From assembly GCF_025452195.1 (NCBI RefSeq), contig NZ_CP104971.1, positions 496,001 to 560,000 on the forward strand: a stretch of DNA of 64,000 bases. The letters are read 5' to 3'. The DNA is from Phyllobacterium zundukense (GTDB lineage: Bacteria > Pseudomonadota > Alphaproteobacteria > Rhizobiales > Rhizobiaceae). Below, in pieces: positions 9,451-18,103 of the stretch (position 1 is the first letter of the stretch; each line of letters begins with the position of its first letter). The notes below the pieces were generated by a model that did no database searches, had not been told where the DNA came from, and saw only the letters and a list, made by a program, of their open reading frames with translations. A program made the translations under genes and the position numbers.

Positions 9451-9475
9451 AACGAGGACCCGTGGGAATGGTTCC
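9451..9475 (-). promoter_or_regulatory. EcfG-type (general stress sigma factor) promoter
   Basis: On the minus strand GGAAC (9475-9471) is followed after exactly 16 bases by CGTT (9454-9451). This is the alphaproteobacterial EcfG/RpoE consensus GGAAC-N16/17-CGTT. It points at the YciF-like gene starting at 9359, a family commonly in the general stress regulon. Confidence 0.75.
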
Positions 9476-9488
9476 TTGCTTTTTTGGA

Positions 9489-10370
9489 CTACAGAAACAC
9501 TGGCGGATCGAACCGGCCTTTGCCCGCAACTTCTACCAGGTAGGTCTTTCCGGCGCCGGGATCACTCTTGTGCATGGCGTCATTCATTTCGTGGTAAGCC
9601 GTTGTCACAATGAGGTTGGCGCTGTCTTCACTGATGAACGCCGGGCAGGATGGTTGGCGGACTGGCATTTCAATCGAGCGGATGCGCATTCCGGTTGGTG
9701 AAAAGACATTGATGCAGGAGCCTCCCCAGCAAGCGTTCCACAAATTTCCTTCCGCATCGACCACGGACCCATCGACGCCGCCCGGCTCACTATGCTGGTA
9801 GAACAACACGGGTTCCCCGACAGGAAGGCCTGTCTCGGGATCGGTATCGACGCGCCAAATGATGTTCTTGCCGGTATCCGCAAAATAAGAAATACGACCA
9901 TCCGGGGAAAAGCAGATCGAGTTGGGAATCGATATGCCGCTGAATAGCTTGCGCAATTCGCCGTGACGATACCAATAGATCGAGCCCGCACCCTTCTGCG
10001 TCTTTCCCATCGTGCTGACCCAAAAGGCTCCAGCGGGATGAACGCGCGCGTCGTTGGATCGGGTGGCGGGATTGTCGGCCTCGATCGGTTGATGCATGGT
10101 CGAGTGCCCGGTTTGCCGGTCACGGATGAAGAGCCCGGTTTCGGTAGCAATCAGCTGCCGCTTCTCATCGATGACAGCAAGGGCGCTCGCCATTTGCCCA
10201 AGAGTATGAACTTTGGCCGTATCGCCGGCCAAAGGCTTCTCGAACAGACGGCCGGTGACGATGTCGAACCACCAAACGGTCTTTGTCAGCGGATCGTAGC
10301 CCGGCCCTTCGCCAAGCTGGACAGGCTCCTCGTGGAATAGACGGATCTTCGGCTCCTGCACAATCATCAC
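9489..10370 (-). CDS. SMP-30/gluconolactonase-family sugar lactonase
   Basis: A 293-residue six-bladed beta-propeller of the SMP-30/gluconolactonase/LRE family, which hydrolyses aldonolactones using one divalent metal. Family marks are LGEGPGYDP near the start (metal-binding Glu), SNDARVHPAGAFWVSTM (Asn/Asp ligands) and SICFSPDGRISYFADTGKNIIWRVD with VDGSVVDAEGNLW. Its ATG overlaps the stop of the KDPGal aldolase gene by four bases (ATGA at 10367-10370), and it ends a four-gene galactose operon. It should open the galactonolactone made by the SDR dehydrogenase encoded first in the operon. The exact lactone is inferred from context. Confidence 0.85.
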   Translation of the reverse strand: MMIVQEPKIRLFHEEPVQLGEGPGYDPLTKTVWWFDIVTGRLFEKPLAGDTAKVHTLGQMASALAVIDEKRQLIATETGLFIRDRQTGHSTMHQPIEADNPATRSNDARVHPAGAFWVSTMGKTQKGAGSIYWYRHGELRKLFSGISIPNSICFSPDGRISYFADTGKNIIWRVDTDPETGLPVGEPVLFYQHSEPGGVDGSVVDAEGNLWNACWGGSCINVFSPTGMRIRSIEMPVRQPSCPAFISEDSANLIVTTAYHEMNDAMHKSDPGAGKTYLVEVAGKGRFDPPVFL

Positions 10371-11005
10371 CCGGCAAAGACGCGATCATAGGCCTCGACC
10401 GTCGCCTTCGCGCGGTCCCGGACGAACGAAGACGTGGCACCGACCTTGTAAAGACTCGAGCCCAAACCAAACGTGCGAACACCGACCGCCTTATAGGCCG
10501 CAAACGTTGTCTCATCGACACCGCCGACGGCACCAATCACCGTACCCCTCGGCAAAATGGCGCTGATCGCCTTGATCCCGTCAGGGCCCAGTGCGCTCGC
10601 AGGGAAGAACTTGAGGCCGGAAGCGCCGGCCTTCAGGGCGACCAGCGCTTCAGTCGGTGTGAAGACACCGGGCATCGTCACCATACCTGCTTTGCCTGCC
10701 GCGGCGAGCACTTCCGGGTCGACATTCGGACTTATCATCAGCCGCCCGCCAGCCGCATCGAGCCGCGCGACATCGGCAGGGTCAAGCACGGTACCCGCAC
10801 CGATCAATACATGCATTGGCAATTTTTTTGCAAGCAATTCAATGGATTGGAACGGCTCCGGCGAGTTCAGTGGTACTTCGAGAACGTCGATGCCGGCCTC
10901 GACCAGTTCCTCGCCAATGGCCAGAACCTCGTCCGGCCTGACGCCGCGCAGGATGGCGATGAGATCGCGCTTCAGCTTCGGCCACGGAGCGGAGACTTGA
11001 GACAT
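10367..11005 (-). CDS. dgoA: 2-dehydro-3-deoxy-6-phosphogalactonate aldolase
   Basis: A 212-residue class I aldolase of the KDPG/KDPGal family that splits 2-keto-3-deoxy-6-phosphogalactonate into pyruvate and glyceraldehyde 3-phosphate. The Schiff-base lysine is Lys132 in GLKFFPASALGPDG, and the catalytic glutamate is Glu43 in VLEVPLNSP. The Leu/Asn context (LNSPEP) is that of the galactonate rather than gluconate branch. The start at 11005 (MSQVS) lies just after the dgoK stop; a longer in-frame start would overlap dgoK. It is coupled to the lactonase gene downstream. Confidence 0.92.
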   Translation of the reverse strand: MSQVSAPWPKLKRDLIAILRGVRPDEVLAIGEELVEAGIDVLEVPLNSPEPFQSIELLAKKLPMHVLIGAGTVLDPADVARLDAAGGRLMISPNVDPEVLAAAGKAGMVTMPGVFTPTEALVALKAGASGLKFFPASALGPDGIKAISAILPRGTVIGAVGGVDETTFAAYKAVGVRTFGLGSSLYKVGATSSFVRDRAKATVEAYDRVFAG

Positions 11006-11010
11006 ATGAA

Positions 11011-11934
11011 CTATCCTTTGGCCGGCCAAATGCTGGAGGCGGCTACGAAAAGGCCCTTCCTCACGGCTTCGTCGGCGTCGACGAGATCGAAATCGTGATC
11101 GGCAATATGAAGCGCCTTGCCGTAAAGCGCCGCCATCGCACCGGAGGCGACAAGTATCACCTTGTTTTTGCCACCAGATTTCGCCTTTGCGCCGGCAATT
11201 TCCGCGCCGATGAGCAGACCAGACAGACGCGACGCAGCGCCCTCCGGGGATAAATTATCGAGAAGCATGGCGGCGCGAATACCGAAGAGCTCACCAAGCA
11301 TACGCTCACCGGATAGCATGAGTTCGACGGCGGCCTTGAATTGTGGATGGTCCGGCGAAGCGGATGTCGCGGCATCGCCAACAGAATGGCGCAAGATCGA
11401 TTGCGAGGCGAGCAGCGCGTAAAGTTCGCCCGTAAGGTAAGTGGAGAAGCTCTTCGCCCTCCCCTCTTTCAACGTGACCCACTTGGAGTGCGTTCCCGGC
11501 ATCGCAATGATTCCATTGGATAAATCGCGATCTAGGATCGCGCCGAGCAGTTGGGTTTCCTCGCCTCGCATAACATTGGGCGAAGTTCCGGACTGCGATA
11601 GTCCGGGAATGATGCGCACATCACGGGCGATACCTTCGATCTTCACCGCACCGGAAAGGATGGCCTTCAGATCGGCCGGAACCGGAACGTAATTGGCCTC
11701 GACCCAGCCCTGCCGCGATCCGGCCATTCCGCAGATGATAACCGGCAGGTCGGCAGGCGCTCCGAGCGCTGACAAATGGCCTTCCAGCGTCTGCGTAAAA
11801 CCGCGATTACGCGATGTATCGAGGCCGTCATCGGAGCGTTTCTCGGCTAGAACATGCCCCTTGCCGTCGACAAGCCAAAGGCGAAAACGACTTGTTCCCC
11901 AATCACTTAGCGCATAACAGGCCGCGTTTCTCAC
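11011..11934 (-). CDS. dgoK: 2-dehydro-3-deoxygalactonokinase
   Basis: A 307-residue cytoplasmic kinase that phosphorylates 2-keto-3-deoxygalactonate at O-6. Family marks are DWGTSRFRLWLVD at the N-terminus (phosphate-binding loop of this ASKHA-type fold), ICGMAGSRQGW, MRGEETQLLGA and MPGTHSKWV. I start it at a GTG (11934) that overlaps the TGA of the SDR gene as GTGA; the longer open frame upstream has no homology-like content. It is the second gene of the galactose operon and feeds dgoA. Confidence 0.92.
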   Translation of the reverse strand: MRNAACYALSDWGTSRFRLWLVDGKGHVLAEKRSDDGLDTSRNRGFTQTLEGHLSALGAPADLPVIICGMAGSRQGWVEANYVPVPADLKAILSGAVKIEGIARDVRIIPGLSQSGTSPNVMRGEETQLLGAILDRDLSNGIIAMPGTHSKWVTLKEGRAKSFSTYLTGELYALLASQSILRHSVGDAATSASPDHPQFKAAVELMLSGERMLGELFGIRAAMLLDNLSPEGAASRLSGLLIGAEIAGAKAKSGGKNKVILVASGAMAALYGKALHIADHDFDLVDADEAVRKGLFVAASSIWPAKG

Positions 11935-12698
11935 AGGTAACCGCCGTCGACAATCAGTGTCTGGGCGCTGAGCATGCGGGCAGCATCGGAGGCGAGAAAC
12001 AGGCACGGTCCGACCATGTCGCCGGGCAGGATTTCCTCGCGCAGAACCTGCTTGTTGAGGTGGACCCGCAGGCCTTCTTCCGTGACCCAGTGAGAGCGCT
12101 GGCGGTCAGTCATCACCCAGCCCGGTGCGATGGCATTGACGCGAATTTTTTCCGGTCCGAGCCGCCCCGCCAACCCCTTGGTAAGACCGATGATTCCAGC
12201 CTTTGCCGCTGTGTAGGCCGGCAGATTGCCCTGGTTGATCATGAAGGAAGTCGAGGTGAAATTGATGATCGAACCGCCACCCGATTGCCGCATACCGGGT
12301 ACGACAGCCTGCGCCGCAAAGAACTGCGGGCGCAGATTGATCGACTGGTTCTTGTCCCAATATTCGACGGTTACATCGTCGATATCGTGCCGGTCATCCC
12401 AAGCCGCGTTATTGACGAGAACTGTAATTGGTCCATTGTTATCAATGGCTTGCGCAATCGCGTTCCGCAGGGCTTCGATGTTGGAAAGGTCCGCTTTGAG
12501 GTAAAGAGGGCGGTTGCCGTACTGCTTGTCCAGGGAATCTACGAGGGCCCGCGAGGCCTCCTCGGCAATGTCGATGAAGGCAACACGCGAGCCTTGGGCG
12601 ATGAAGCCTTCGGTGAGCGCGGCACCGATGCCCGACCCTCCCCCGGTGATGAGCACGGAACGGTCTTTCAGATCCGGAAATATGGCAGAGGGCATCAT
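11931..12698 (-). CDS. SDR-family dehydrogenase, probable D-galactose 1-dehydrogenase
   Basis: A short-chain dehydrogenase of about 255 residues. It has the NAD(P) motif TGGGSGIG near residues 18-25, NNAA at about 96-99, and the catalytic Ser, Tyr and Lys in FTSTS and YTAAK (Tyr near 162, Lys near 166). In rhizobia such enzymes oxidise D-galactose, and sometimes L-arabinose or D-fucose, to the lactone. The operon context (lactonase, dgoK, dgoA) supports galactose. Only galactonate dehydratase (dgoD) is missing here and must be elsewhere. The start is uncertain: two adjacent ATG codons at 12698 and 12695 are possible, and the frame is open further upstream to 12767. Confidence 0.8.
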   Translation of the reverse strand: MMPSAIFPDLKDRSVLITGGGSGIGAALTEGFIAQGSRVAFIDIAEEASRALVDSLDKQYGNRPLYLKADLSNIEALRNAIAQAIDNNGPITVLVNNAAWDDRHDIDDVTVEYWDKNQSINLRPQFFAAQAVVPGMRQSGGGSIINFTSTSFMINQGNLPAYTAAKAGIIGLTKGLAGRLGPEKIRVNAIAPGWVMTDRQRSHWVTEEGLRVHLNKQVLREEILPGDMVGPCLFLASDAARMLSAQTLIVDGGYL

Positions 12699-12938
12699 GG
12701 CAGGAAACTCGCGAAACAAAGCTGTATCTGGAACGGTATTTGGCGGAGCAGGATTGTCATCTTGCAAGGGTGAAAGTCAAGGGGCTGAAAATGCTACCAG
12801 GTACAATCAAATTTCCCGTTTTGGTGGAAAATTCGGCGCCTGAATCGCACATTCTTGCACTGGTTTCGGAACTTCTTGCATGAGAATCGTCAAAGTTCGT
12901 GCGGAAAATGTGTGGGTTTTCGCTCTCTATCTTAAAAA

Positions 12939-13565
12939 TCAGTTCCTGACCGTATAATCCGCCGCTCTCGAGTCCCCCAGCACCAGTTCGGCATTGGGCA
13001 TGTCGTTCGCGAGCGCGCGCGCCTGTGCCGAGCCGACATTGTGGCCGTGGGCGAGCCAGCGCTGCACCAGCCGGTTTTCGAGCTCGAGCCGGTCGACGTC
13101 GAGGAAGATTGTCACGTCGAAAAGCGGTGCCAAGCGGTTCCATGGCGGCCGGTCGAGCAACAGGTAGTTGCCTTCGACGAGGAGGATGCGCTGATCCGCC
13201 TTGACGATACCCGCCCCTGCCCGCGCGAGATCGAGCTTTCGGTCGAACAGCGGAATGACGACGTCTTCGCGTGTCGCGCGCAGGCGGCGCAACAGCACCT
13301 CGAAACCGGCAACGTCGAAGGTCGGCGGTGAACCCTTGCGCTTGCGCAGGTCCATCGCGTCGAGAATGGCATTGTCGAGATGAAATCCGTCCATTGGCAC
13401 GACAACCGCTGCGTCCGCTTCCCGCATGTTGATGGCCGCACAAAGCGCGGCGGACGCGGTGGATTTGCCGGATCCGGGAGGACCGGCAATCGCTGCGATC
13501 AAGCGAGGAGTACCTGCCGCCCGGGCAAGTATCTCCGGAACCAGATCTTCGAGGGTGGTCAGCAT
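12939..13565 (-). CDS. frcK: FrcK-like P-loop kinase of the fructose locus
   Basis: A 208-residue cytoplasmic P-loop protein of the uridine kinase/pantothenate kinase-like group, known in Sinorhizobium as the last gene (frcK) of the fructose uptake operon. Walker A is GPPGSGKST at about 28-36; DGFHLDN and a Walker-B-like ILLVEGNYLLLD follow, then a conserved RWLAHG. Its substrate is not firmly known. Here it lies downstream of the D-lyxose isomerase gene, separated by a 320-base spacer that holds a long inverted repeat (13654-13780), so it is probably still co-transcribed with frcBCA. Confidence 0.8.
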   Translation of the reverse strand: MLTTLEDLVPEILARAAGTPRLIAAIAGPPGSGKSTASAALCAAINMREADAAVVVPMDGFHLDNAILDAMDLRKRKGSPPTFDVAGFEVLLRRLRATREDVVIPLFDRKLDLARAGAGIVKADQRILLVEGNYLLLDRPPWNRLAPLFDVTIFLDVDRLELENRLVQRWLAHGHNVGSAQARALANDMPNAELVLGDSRAADYTVRN

Positions 13566-13653
13566 AGTTGTGTGCTCATTGGGATATTCGACACCGCAGT
13601 TGTATCTCCCCCCTTGCCCCGGGACAATCGCATTTCAGAGATTGCATATGCAT

Positions 13654-13780
13654 TGTGCGTGGTTCGACAAGCTCACCATGAGGGAGGTAGTGAGCTGCAG
13701 GGAGTCAAGAGTAGCAACGTCGGCGACTATCCGTGCAACCCACAATCTCCCCTCATGGTGAGCTTGTCGAACCACGCACA
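13654..13780. repeat. Long inverted repeat in the frcK spacer
   Basis: Left arm 13654-13684 and right arm 13750-13780 are near-perfect reverse complements (about 30 bases, core GTTCGACAAGCTCACCATGA) around a 65-base loop. This core is a dispersed intergenic repeat known from several alphaproteobacteria. The rest of the 13566-13885 spacer holds no gene that I can see. Confidence 0.85.
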
Positions 13781-13885
13781 TGGATTTTGCCGGCAAGATA
13801 TTCGAAACAGGCGACTGCGACATGCTGGAATTGCAAACCCCTCCCCGGCGCGACGGGAAGGAGGCTTTTCGTCAAAGCGCTGCTG

Positions 13886-14575
13886 TCACGCCAGCCATTT
13901 GTCGTAGTCGGAGACAAGCAAATGCAGCGGTGCCTCATCCTCGTCGATGGAGGAGAAACGGCCGATCGGTTCGCGGAAGATATTGTCGGTGAGATCGTCA
14001 TTGACGGTGGAGACTTCGCCAATCAGCACGTCGCCGCCCTCGCCCCAGAATGCATGCCAGTTGCCCGGCAGAAGCGTAACGCTCTCGCCCGGCGCCAGCT
14101 TCAAAAGGTCGCCGGCTTTCTGCCGCACTATGCGCCCGTCGGTGGCAACTTCGACATCGGTCTTCTCGTCGACGCTGCCGTCCGGATTGGAGTTGAAAAG
14201 CTCGAGCACCAGAGTGCCGCCACCGCGGTTGATGATGTCCTCCGCCTTGACGATATGGCGATGCATCGGCGACAGCTGCTTCTCTCTGGAGATCATGATT
14301 TTTTCGGCGTACAGCATGCCGCCGCCCTTTTTCAGGTCTTCCTGATTGCCATTGCGCGTGGTGAAGAGGAAGAGCCCAAGTTCATCGAATTTGCCCTGGC
14401 CGTAATCGGTGATGTCCCAGCCGAGGCGCGCCTCGCGGATGGCCTTCGAATCGGTTGCGGTGCGAGCCTTCAATTCTTCCGGAGACCAGTAGGCGAAGGG
14501 TGGCATGACATAGCCGAACGAACGGATGAACTTGTCGCTTTCGCGGATGATCTCATTGACTTCAGAACGCTTCAT
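13886..14575 (-). CDS. D-lyxose/D-mannose ketol-isomerase (cupin)
   Basis: A 229-residue cupin isomerase of the D-lyxose ketol-isomerase family (EC 5.3.1.15), which interconverts D-lyxose with D-xylulose and usually also D-mannose with D-fructose, using Mn2+ or Co2+. The metal ligands are visible in SPMHRHIVKAEDI (His105, His107, Glu112) and GNWHAFW (His174). It starts MKRSEVN at 14575 after a GGAAATG site. It is inserted between frcA and frcK of the fructose uptake operon. In this context I infer it turns mannose, which FrcBCA also imports in Sinorhizobium, into fructose for the kinase encoded at 19774. Confidence 0.88.
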   Translation of the reverse strand: MKRSEVNEIIRESDKFIRSFGYVMPPFAYWSPEELKARTATDSKAIREARLGWDITDYGQGKFDELGLFLFTTRNGNQEDLKKGGGMLYAEKIMISREKQLSPMHRHIVKAEDIINRGGGTLVLELFNSNPDGSVDEKTDVEVATDGRIVRQKAGDLLKLAPGESVTLLPGNWHAFWGEGGDVLIGEVSTVNDDLTDNIFREPIGRFSSIDEDEAPLHLLVSDYDKWLA

Positions 14576-14629
14576 TTCCTGGAAATTTCCTCGTTAGTAT
14601 TGGTTTGATGGGTGCCAGCGTTTTCACAG

Positions 14630-14751
14630 CCCCCTCATCCGGCCCTACGGGCCACCTTCTCCCCGAGGGGAGAAGAATAGCGATCCACCGTTGCCACCTC
14701 TTTCTTCTCCCCCCACGGGGAGAAGGTGGCCCGAAGGGCCGGATGAGGGGG
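14630..14751. repeat. Long inverted repeat between frcA and the isomerase gene
   Basis: Arms 14630-14675 and 14704-14751 are imperfect reverse complements about 46 bases long. Each arm is itself a small hairpin (ggcccta-cgggcc; ctccccgaggggag). The CCCCTCATCCGGCCCTxCGG core is a very common rhizobial intergenic palindrome. It ends nine bases from the frcA stop codon, so in the leftward transcript it forms a strong stem-loop right after frcA. Confidence 0.9.
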
Positions 14752-14759
14752 CAACCAGA

Positions 14760-15536
14760 TCAGACCGGACTGGTCGGCGGTGCCTTGGCGCCGGTCATGA
14801 AGGCCACGGCATCCGACATCGTATATTCCTTCGGGTCGATCACGGTAAGACGCTTTCCGAGACGATGAATGTGTATGCGGTCGGCCACTTCGAAAACGTG
14901 AGGCATATTGTGCGAGATGAGCACAATCGGCAATCCGCGTTTTTTCACGTCCTGGATGAGTTCGAGGACGCGGCGGGACTCTTTGACGCCGAGCGCCGCC
15001 GTCGGCTCGTCCATGATCACCACCTTGGAGCCGAAGGCAGCCGCACGCGCCACCGCGACACCCTGCCGCTGACCGCCGGAGAGCGTCTCCACTGCCTGGC
15101 TGATGTTCTGGATGGTCATCAGGCCGAGCTCGGTGAGCTTGTCACGTGCCTTCGTTTCCATCGCCTTGCGGTCGAGCATGCGGAACCAGCTGCCCATGAC
15201 GCCCGGCTTGCGGATTTCGCGGCCGAGAAACATGTTGTCGGCAATCGACAGCGCCGGCGAAAGCGCGAGATTCTGATAGACGGTTTCGATCCCGGCATCG
15301 CGCGCTTCCATGGGCGAGCGAAAATGGATCGTCTTGCCTTCCAGCGTCATCTCGCCCTCATCCGGACGTACTGCGCCGGAAATCGCCTTGATCAGCGATG
15401 ATTTGCCGGCGCCGTTATCGCCGATCACCGCCAGCACTTCGCCCGGGTAGAGGTCGAAATCGGCGTGGTCGAGTGCTGTGACGCGGCCGTAGCGCTTGAC
15501 CAGTCCGCGGGCGGTAAGGATGGGTTCTCTTGACAT
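14760..15536 (-). CDS. frcA: Fructose ABC transporter ATP-binding protein FrcA
   Basis: A 258-residue ATPase of the sugar CUT2 type, but with a single nucleotide-binding domain rather than the fused pair of RbsA, as known for FrcA. Walker A is GDNGAGKS at 39-46, the signature is LSGGQRQG and Walker B VVIMDEPTAALG. The start at 15536 overlaps the frcC stop as TGATG, which explains tight coupling; a longer open frame upstream lies inside frcC. It energises uptake of fructose (and mannose and ribose in Sinorhizobium). Confidence 0.92.
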   Translation of the reverse strand: MSREPILTARGLVKRYGRVTALDHADFDLYPGEVLAVIGDNGAGKSSLIKAISGAVRPDEGEMTLEGKTIHFRSPMEARDAGIETVYQNLALSPALSIADNMFLGREIRKPGVMGSWFRMLDRKAMETKARDKLTELGLMTIQNISQAVETLSGGQRQGVAVARAAAFGSKVVIMDEPTAALGVKESRRVLELIQDVKKRGLPIVLISHNMPHVFEVADRIHIHRLGKRLTVIDPKEYTMSDAVAFMTGAKAPPTSPV

Positions 15537-16615
15537 CAGCCTGCTACCTTTCTGATCCACTGGTCGATAGCGACGGCCAGGATGATCAATACACCGATGA
15601 TGAGATACGTCCATTGAACGTCGGTACCGTACATGCGCATCCCGAAGGAGAAGACGCCGACGATCAATGCGCCGAAGAGCATGCCCATGATGGAGCCGCG
15701 CCCGCCGAAGAGCGACATGCCGCCGATCACCACAGCGGTGATGGATTCGATATTGGCGAACTGGCCGATCTGCGGTGAAACCGAGCCATTGCGTCCGATC
15801 GAAACCCAGCCTGCGAGCGCGCAGATGAGACCGGCAAGCACATAGACAGCAATAAGCACGCGCTTTGTGCTGACGCCGGAGAGCTTTGCCGCCTCCGGAT
15901 CATCGCCGATGGCGTAGACATGGCGGCCCCAGGCGGTGTGGTTGAGCACGTACCAGAGTATTGCAATCAGCAGTATCATGATGAAGACGCCATAGGTGAA
16001 GGTGGCGCCGCCTATGGGAACCTTCTCGCCAAAGAATTGCAGGAGCTTGGCGTTCGCCTCGATATCCTGGGCACGGATGGTCTCATTTGCGGAGTAAATG
16101 TAAGTTGTTGCCAGATAGATCTGCCAGGTGCCGAGCGTGACAATGAAAGGTGGCAGCTTCAGATAAGCGATGAGGACACCGTTGATAAAGCCGCACAGCG
16201 CGCCAAGCGCGACCCCGCACGCGATGGCCAATTCGACAGGCATGCCATAGCGGAAGGTGAACTGGCCCATGACGACCGACGTCAATACCATGATGGCGCC
16301 AACCGAAAGGTCGATGCCGGCTGTCAGCACAACGAGGGTTTGCGCAGCGCCGACAATGCCGACGATCGCGACCTGCTGCAGGATGAGCGACAGCGCAAAC
16401 GGAGTGAAAAAGCGCGAGCCGACAATGACCGCAAAGATCACCAGCGACAGCACCAGAACGATAAGGGGAACGGAAGCCGGGCTGGAATGGAGGAAATGCC
16501 TTATCCTTTCTAGAGGGCTTTTGTCATGGGTGTCAAAACTGGCAACGGCAGTTTCCCGTGCCACCGCGCTTTCGAAGTCTTGAGGTGCTCGCGGTGTTTG
16601 CTGTGTGTCTGTCAT
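15536..16615 (-). CDS. frcC: Fructose ABC transporter permease FrcC
   Basis: A 359-residue CUT2-family inner-membrane permease with a cytoplasmic N-terminal extension of about 50 residues and roughly ten helices. Family marks are AGIDLSVGAIMVLTSVVMG, PPFIVTLGTWQIY, YAIGDDPEAAKLSGV and a late GGMSLFGGRGSIMGMLFGALIVG. The start at 16615 has a clear CCGGAGGTCA site 6-8 bases before it. It follows frcB across a 227-base spacer filled by a long inverted repeat and overlaps frcA by one base. Confidence 0.93.
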   Translation of the reverse strand: MTDTQQTPRAPQDFESAVARETAVASFDTHDKSPLERIRHFLHSSPASVPLIVLVLSLVIFAVIVGSRFFTPFALSLILQQVAIVGIVGAAQTLVVLTAGIDLSVGAIMVLTSVVMGQFTFRYGMPVELAIACGVALGALCGFINGVLIAYLKLPPFIVTLGTWQIYLATTYIYSANETIRAQDIEANAKLLQFFGEKVPIGGATFTYGVFIMILLIAILWYVLNHTAWGRHVYAIGDDPEAAKLSGVSTKRVLIAVYVLAGLICALAGWVSIGRNGSVSPQIGQFANIESITAVVIGGMSLFGGRGSIMGMLFGALIVGVFSFGMRMYGTDVQWTYLIIGVLIILAVAIDQWIRKVAG

Positions 16616-16672
16616 AATGTGACCTCCGGGGAAAATTTGTATCATGAGACGAGGGAAATGGACACGGCCGCT

Positions 16673-16831
16673 CACCCCCTCTGTCCTGCCGGACATCTCC
16701 CCCACAAGGGGGGAGATCAGCTTTCAATACAGTTTTTGCTCAATTCCACCGCTGCAAGAATAGCACAGATCGTCCTGACGGTTCGATCTCCCCCCTTTCG
16801 GGGGAGATGCCCGGCAGGGCAGAGGGGGGTG
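16673..16831. repeat. Long inverted repeat between frcB and frcC
   Basis: Arms 16673-16718 and 16785-16831 are reverse complements over about 46 bases with a few mismatches. Each arm folds on its own (ATCTCCCCC-acaa-GGGGGGAGAT). It is a different repeat family from the ones at 13.65 and 14.6 kb. In the frcB-frcC transcript it begins 12 bases after the frcB stop and could protect the frcB message or lower read-through into frcC. Confidence 0.9.
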
Positions 16832-16842
16832 ACTTAATTGAA

Positions 16843-17877
16843 TTAGCCCCAGCACTTGCTCGTGCCGGTCTTGACGTCGATAGACTCAAGACCTTGAACA
16901 GGCTTGTCGGTAACGAGCGAAACGCCCGTGTCGAAGAAGTTCTTGCCTTCGGTCGGCTTCGGCTTCTCGCCGGTGTCGGCGAACTTCTTGATCGCTTCGA
17001 TGCCGAGCGACGCCATCAGCAGAGGGTACTGCTGCGAGGTTGCACCGATCACGCCGGCCTCGACGTTCTTCACGCCTGGGCAACCGCCATCGACGGAAAC
17101 GATGAGGACGTCCTTTTCCTTGCCGAAGGCCTTCAGAGCTTCATAGGCACCGGCAGCAGCCGGTTCGTTGATCGTGTGAACGACATTGATGCTCGGGTCC
17201 TTCTGCAGAAGGTTTTCCATCGCCTTGCGGCCACCTTCTTCATTGCCGTTTGTCACGTCGTGGCCGACAATGCGCGGGTCCTTCTCGTCGCCGATCTTGT
17301 TGATGTCGACGACGTCGATGCCGAAGCCCTTCATGAAGCCCTGGTCGCGCAGAACGTCGACGGTCGGCTGTGACGGCGTCAGATCGAGGAAGGCGATCTT
17401 GGCGTCCTTTGCCTTGTCGCCAAGCGTCCCGGCAGCCCATTTGCCGATCAGTTCGCCGGCGAGAAGGTTGTCCGTGGCGAAGGTGGCATCGGCTGCGTCG
17501 GCAGGATCAAGCGGCGTGTCGAGAGCGATGACAAGGAGGCCTGCATCGCGTGCCTGCTTGACCGAAGAAACGATGCCGGCCGTATCGGATGCAGTGATGA
17601 GAATACCCTTGGCGCCATCGGCAATGCAGGTCTCGATCGCGGCAACCTGGCTTTCGCTGTCGCCGTCGATCTTGCCGGCATAGGTCTTCAGGTCAACGCC
17701 GAGTTCCTTCGACTTGGCGAGGGCGCCCTCTTTCATCTTGACGAAGAACGGGTTGGTATCGGTCTTGGTGATTAGGCATGCGCCCACACCGGCAGCCTGT
17801 GCCGGTGCAGCAAAAGCAGCGATGGCCACAGCGGCCGCGCCGAAAACAGTCGATTTCAGATAAATGCTTCTACGCAT
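16843..17877 (-). CDS. frcB: Fructose ABC transporter substrate-binding protein FrcB
   Basis: A 344-residue periplasmic binding protein of the ribose-type family (peripla_BP_4). The signal peptide is about 28 residues (hydrophobic [15 protein letters not shown]). Mature features are [49 protein letters not shown] and [24 protein letters not shown] in fragments typical of FrcB. The ATG at 17877 is preferred over one 15 bases upstream because it begins a classical MRRSIYLKS signal sequence. It is the first gene of the frc operon, opposite frcR, and downstream of a shared operator region at 18015-18052. Confidence 0.93.
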   Translation of the reverse strand: MRRSIYLKSTVFGAAAVAIAAFAAPAQAAGVGACLITKTDTNPFFVKMKEGALAKSKELGVDLKTYAGKIDGDSESQVAAIETCIADGAKGILITASDTAGIVSSVKQARDAGLLVIALDTPLDPADAADATFATDNLLAGELIGKWAAGTLGDKAKDAKIAFLDLTPSQPTVDVLRDQGFMKGFGIDVVDINKIGDEKDPRIVGHDVTNGNEEGGRKAMENLLQKDPSINVVHTINEPAAAGAYEALKAFGKEKDVLIVSVDGGCPGVKNVEAGVIGATSQQYPLLMASLGIEAIKKFADTGEKPKPTEGKNFFDTGVSLVTDKPVQGLESIDVKTGTSKCWG

Positions 17878-18014
17878 GTCACTTCCTCCCAAAAAATCGT
17901 GCCAATTCGCGACGGGCCAGGCGTCGTGCCGGTCCCTTGTTCCGCGTTAAACAGCTCGGACAGTTGTCCTCCCGGCCAAGTGTTGATCCCTAGCAAATAC
18001 CACTCGTCGCGGCC

Positions 18015-18052
18015 TGTCAACATTAATAAATCACTCTGATTTAATATTGACA
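18015..18052. promoter_or_regulatory. Divergent frcB/frcR control region with inverted repeat
   Basis: An inverted repeat, GTCAACATTAATAAATCA (18016-18033) and TGATTTAATATTGAC (18037-18051), carries a TTGACA -35 box at each outer edge: leftwards at 18020-18015 for frcB and rightwards at 18047-18052 for frcR. A regulator such as FrcR bound to the repeat would cover both -35 boxes. The -10 boxes are weaker and I do not assign them. Confidence 0.6.
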
Positions 18053-18103
18053 GCATTCCCCAATATCTCCATTGTCCGCCATATTCATGGGAGGACCAGG
18101 TCC

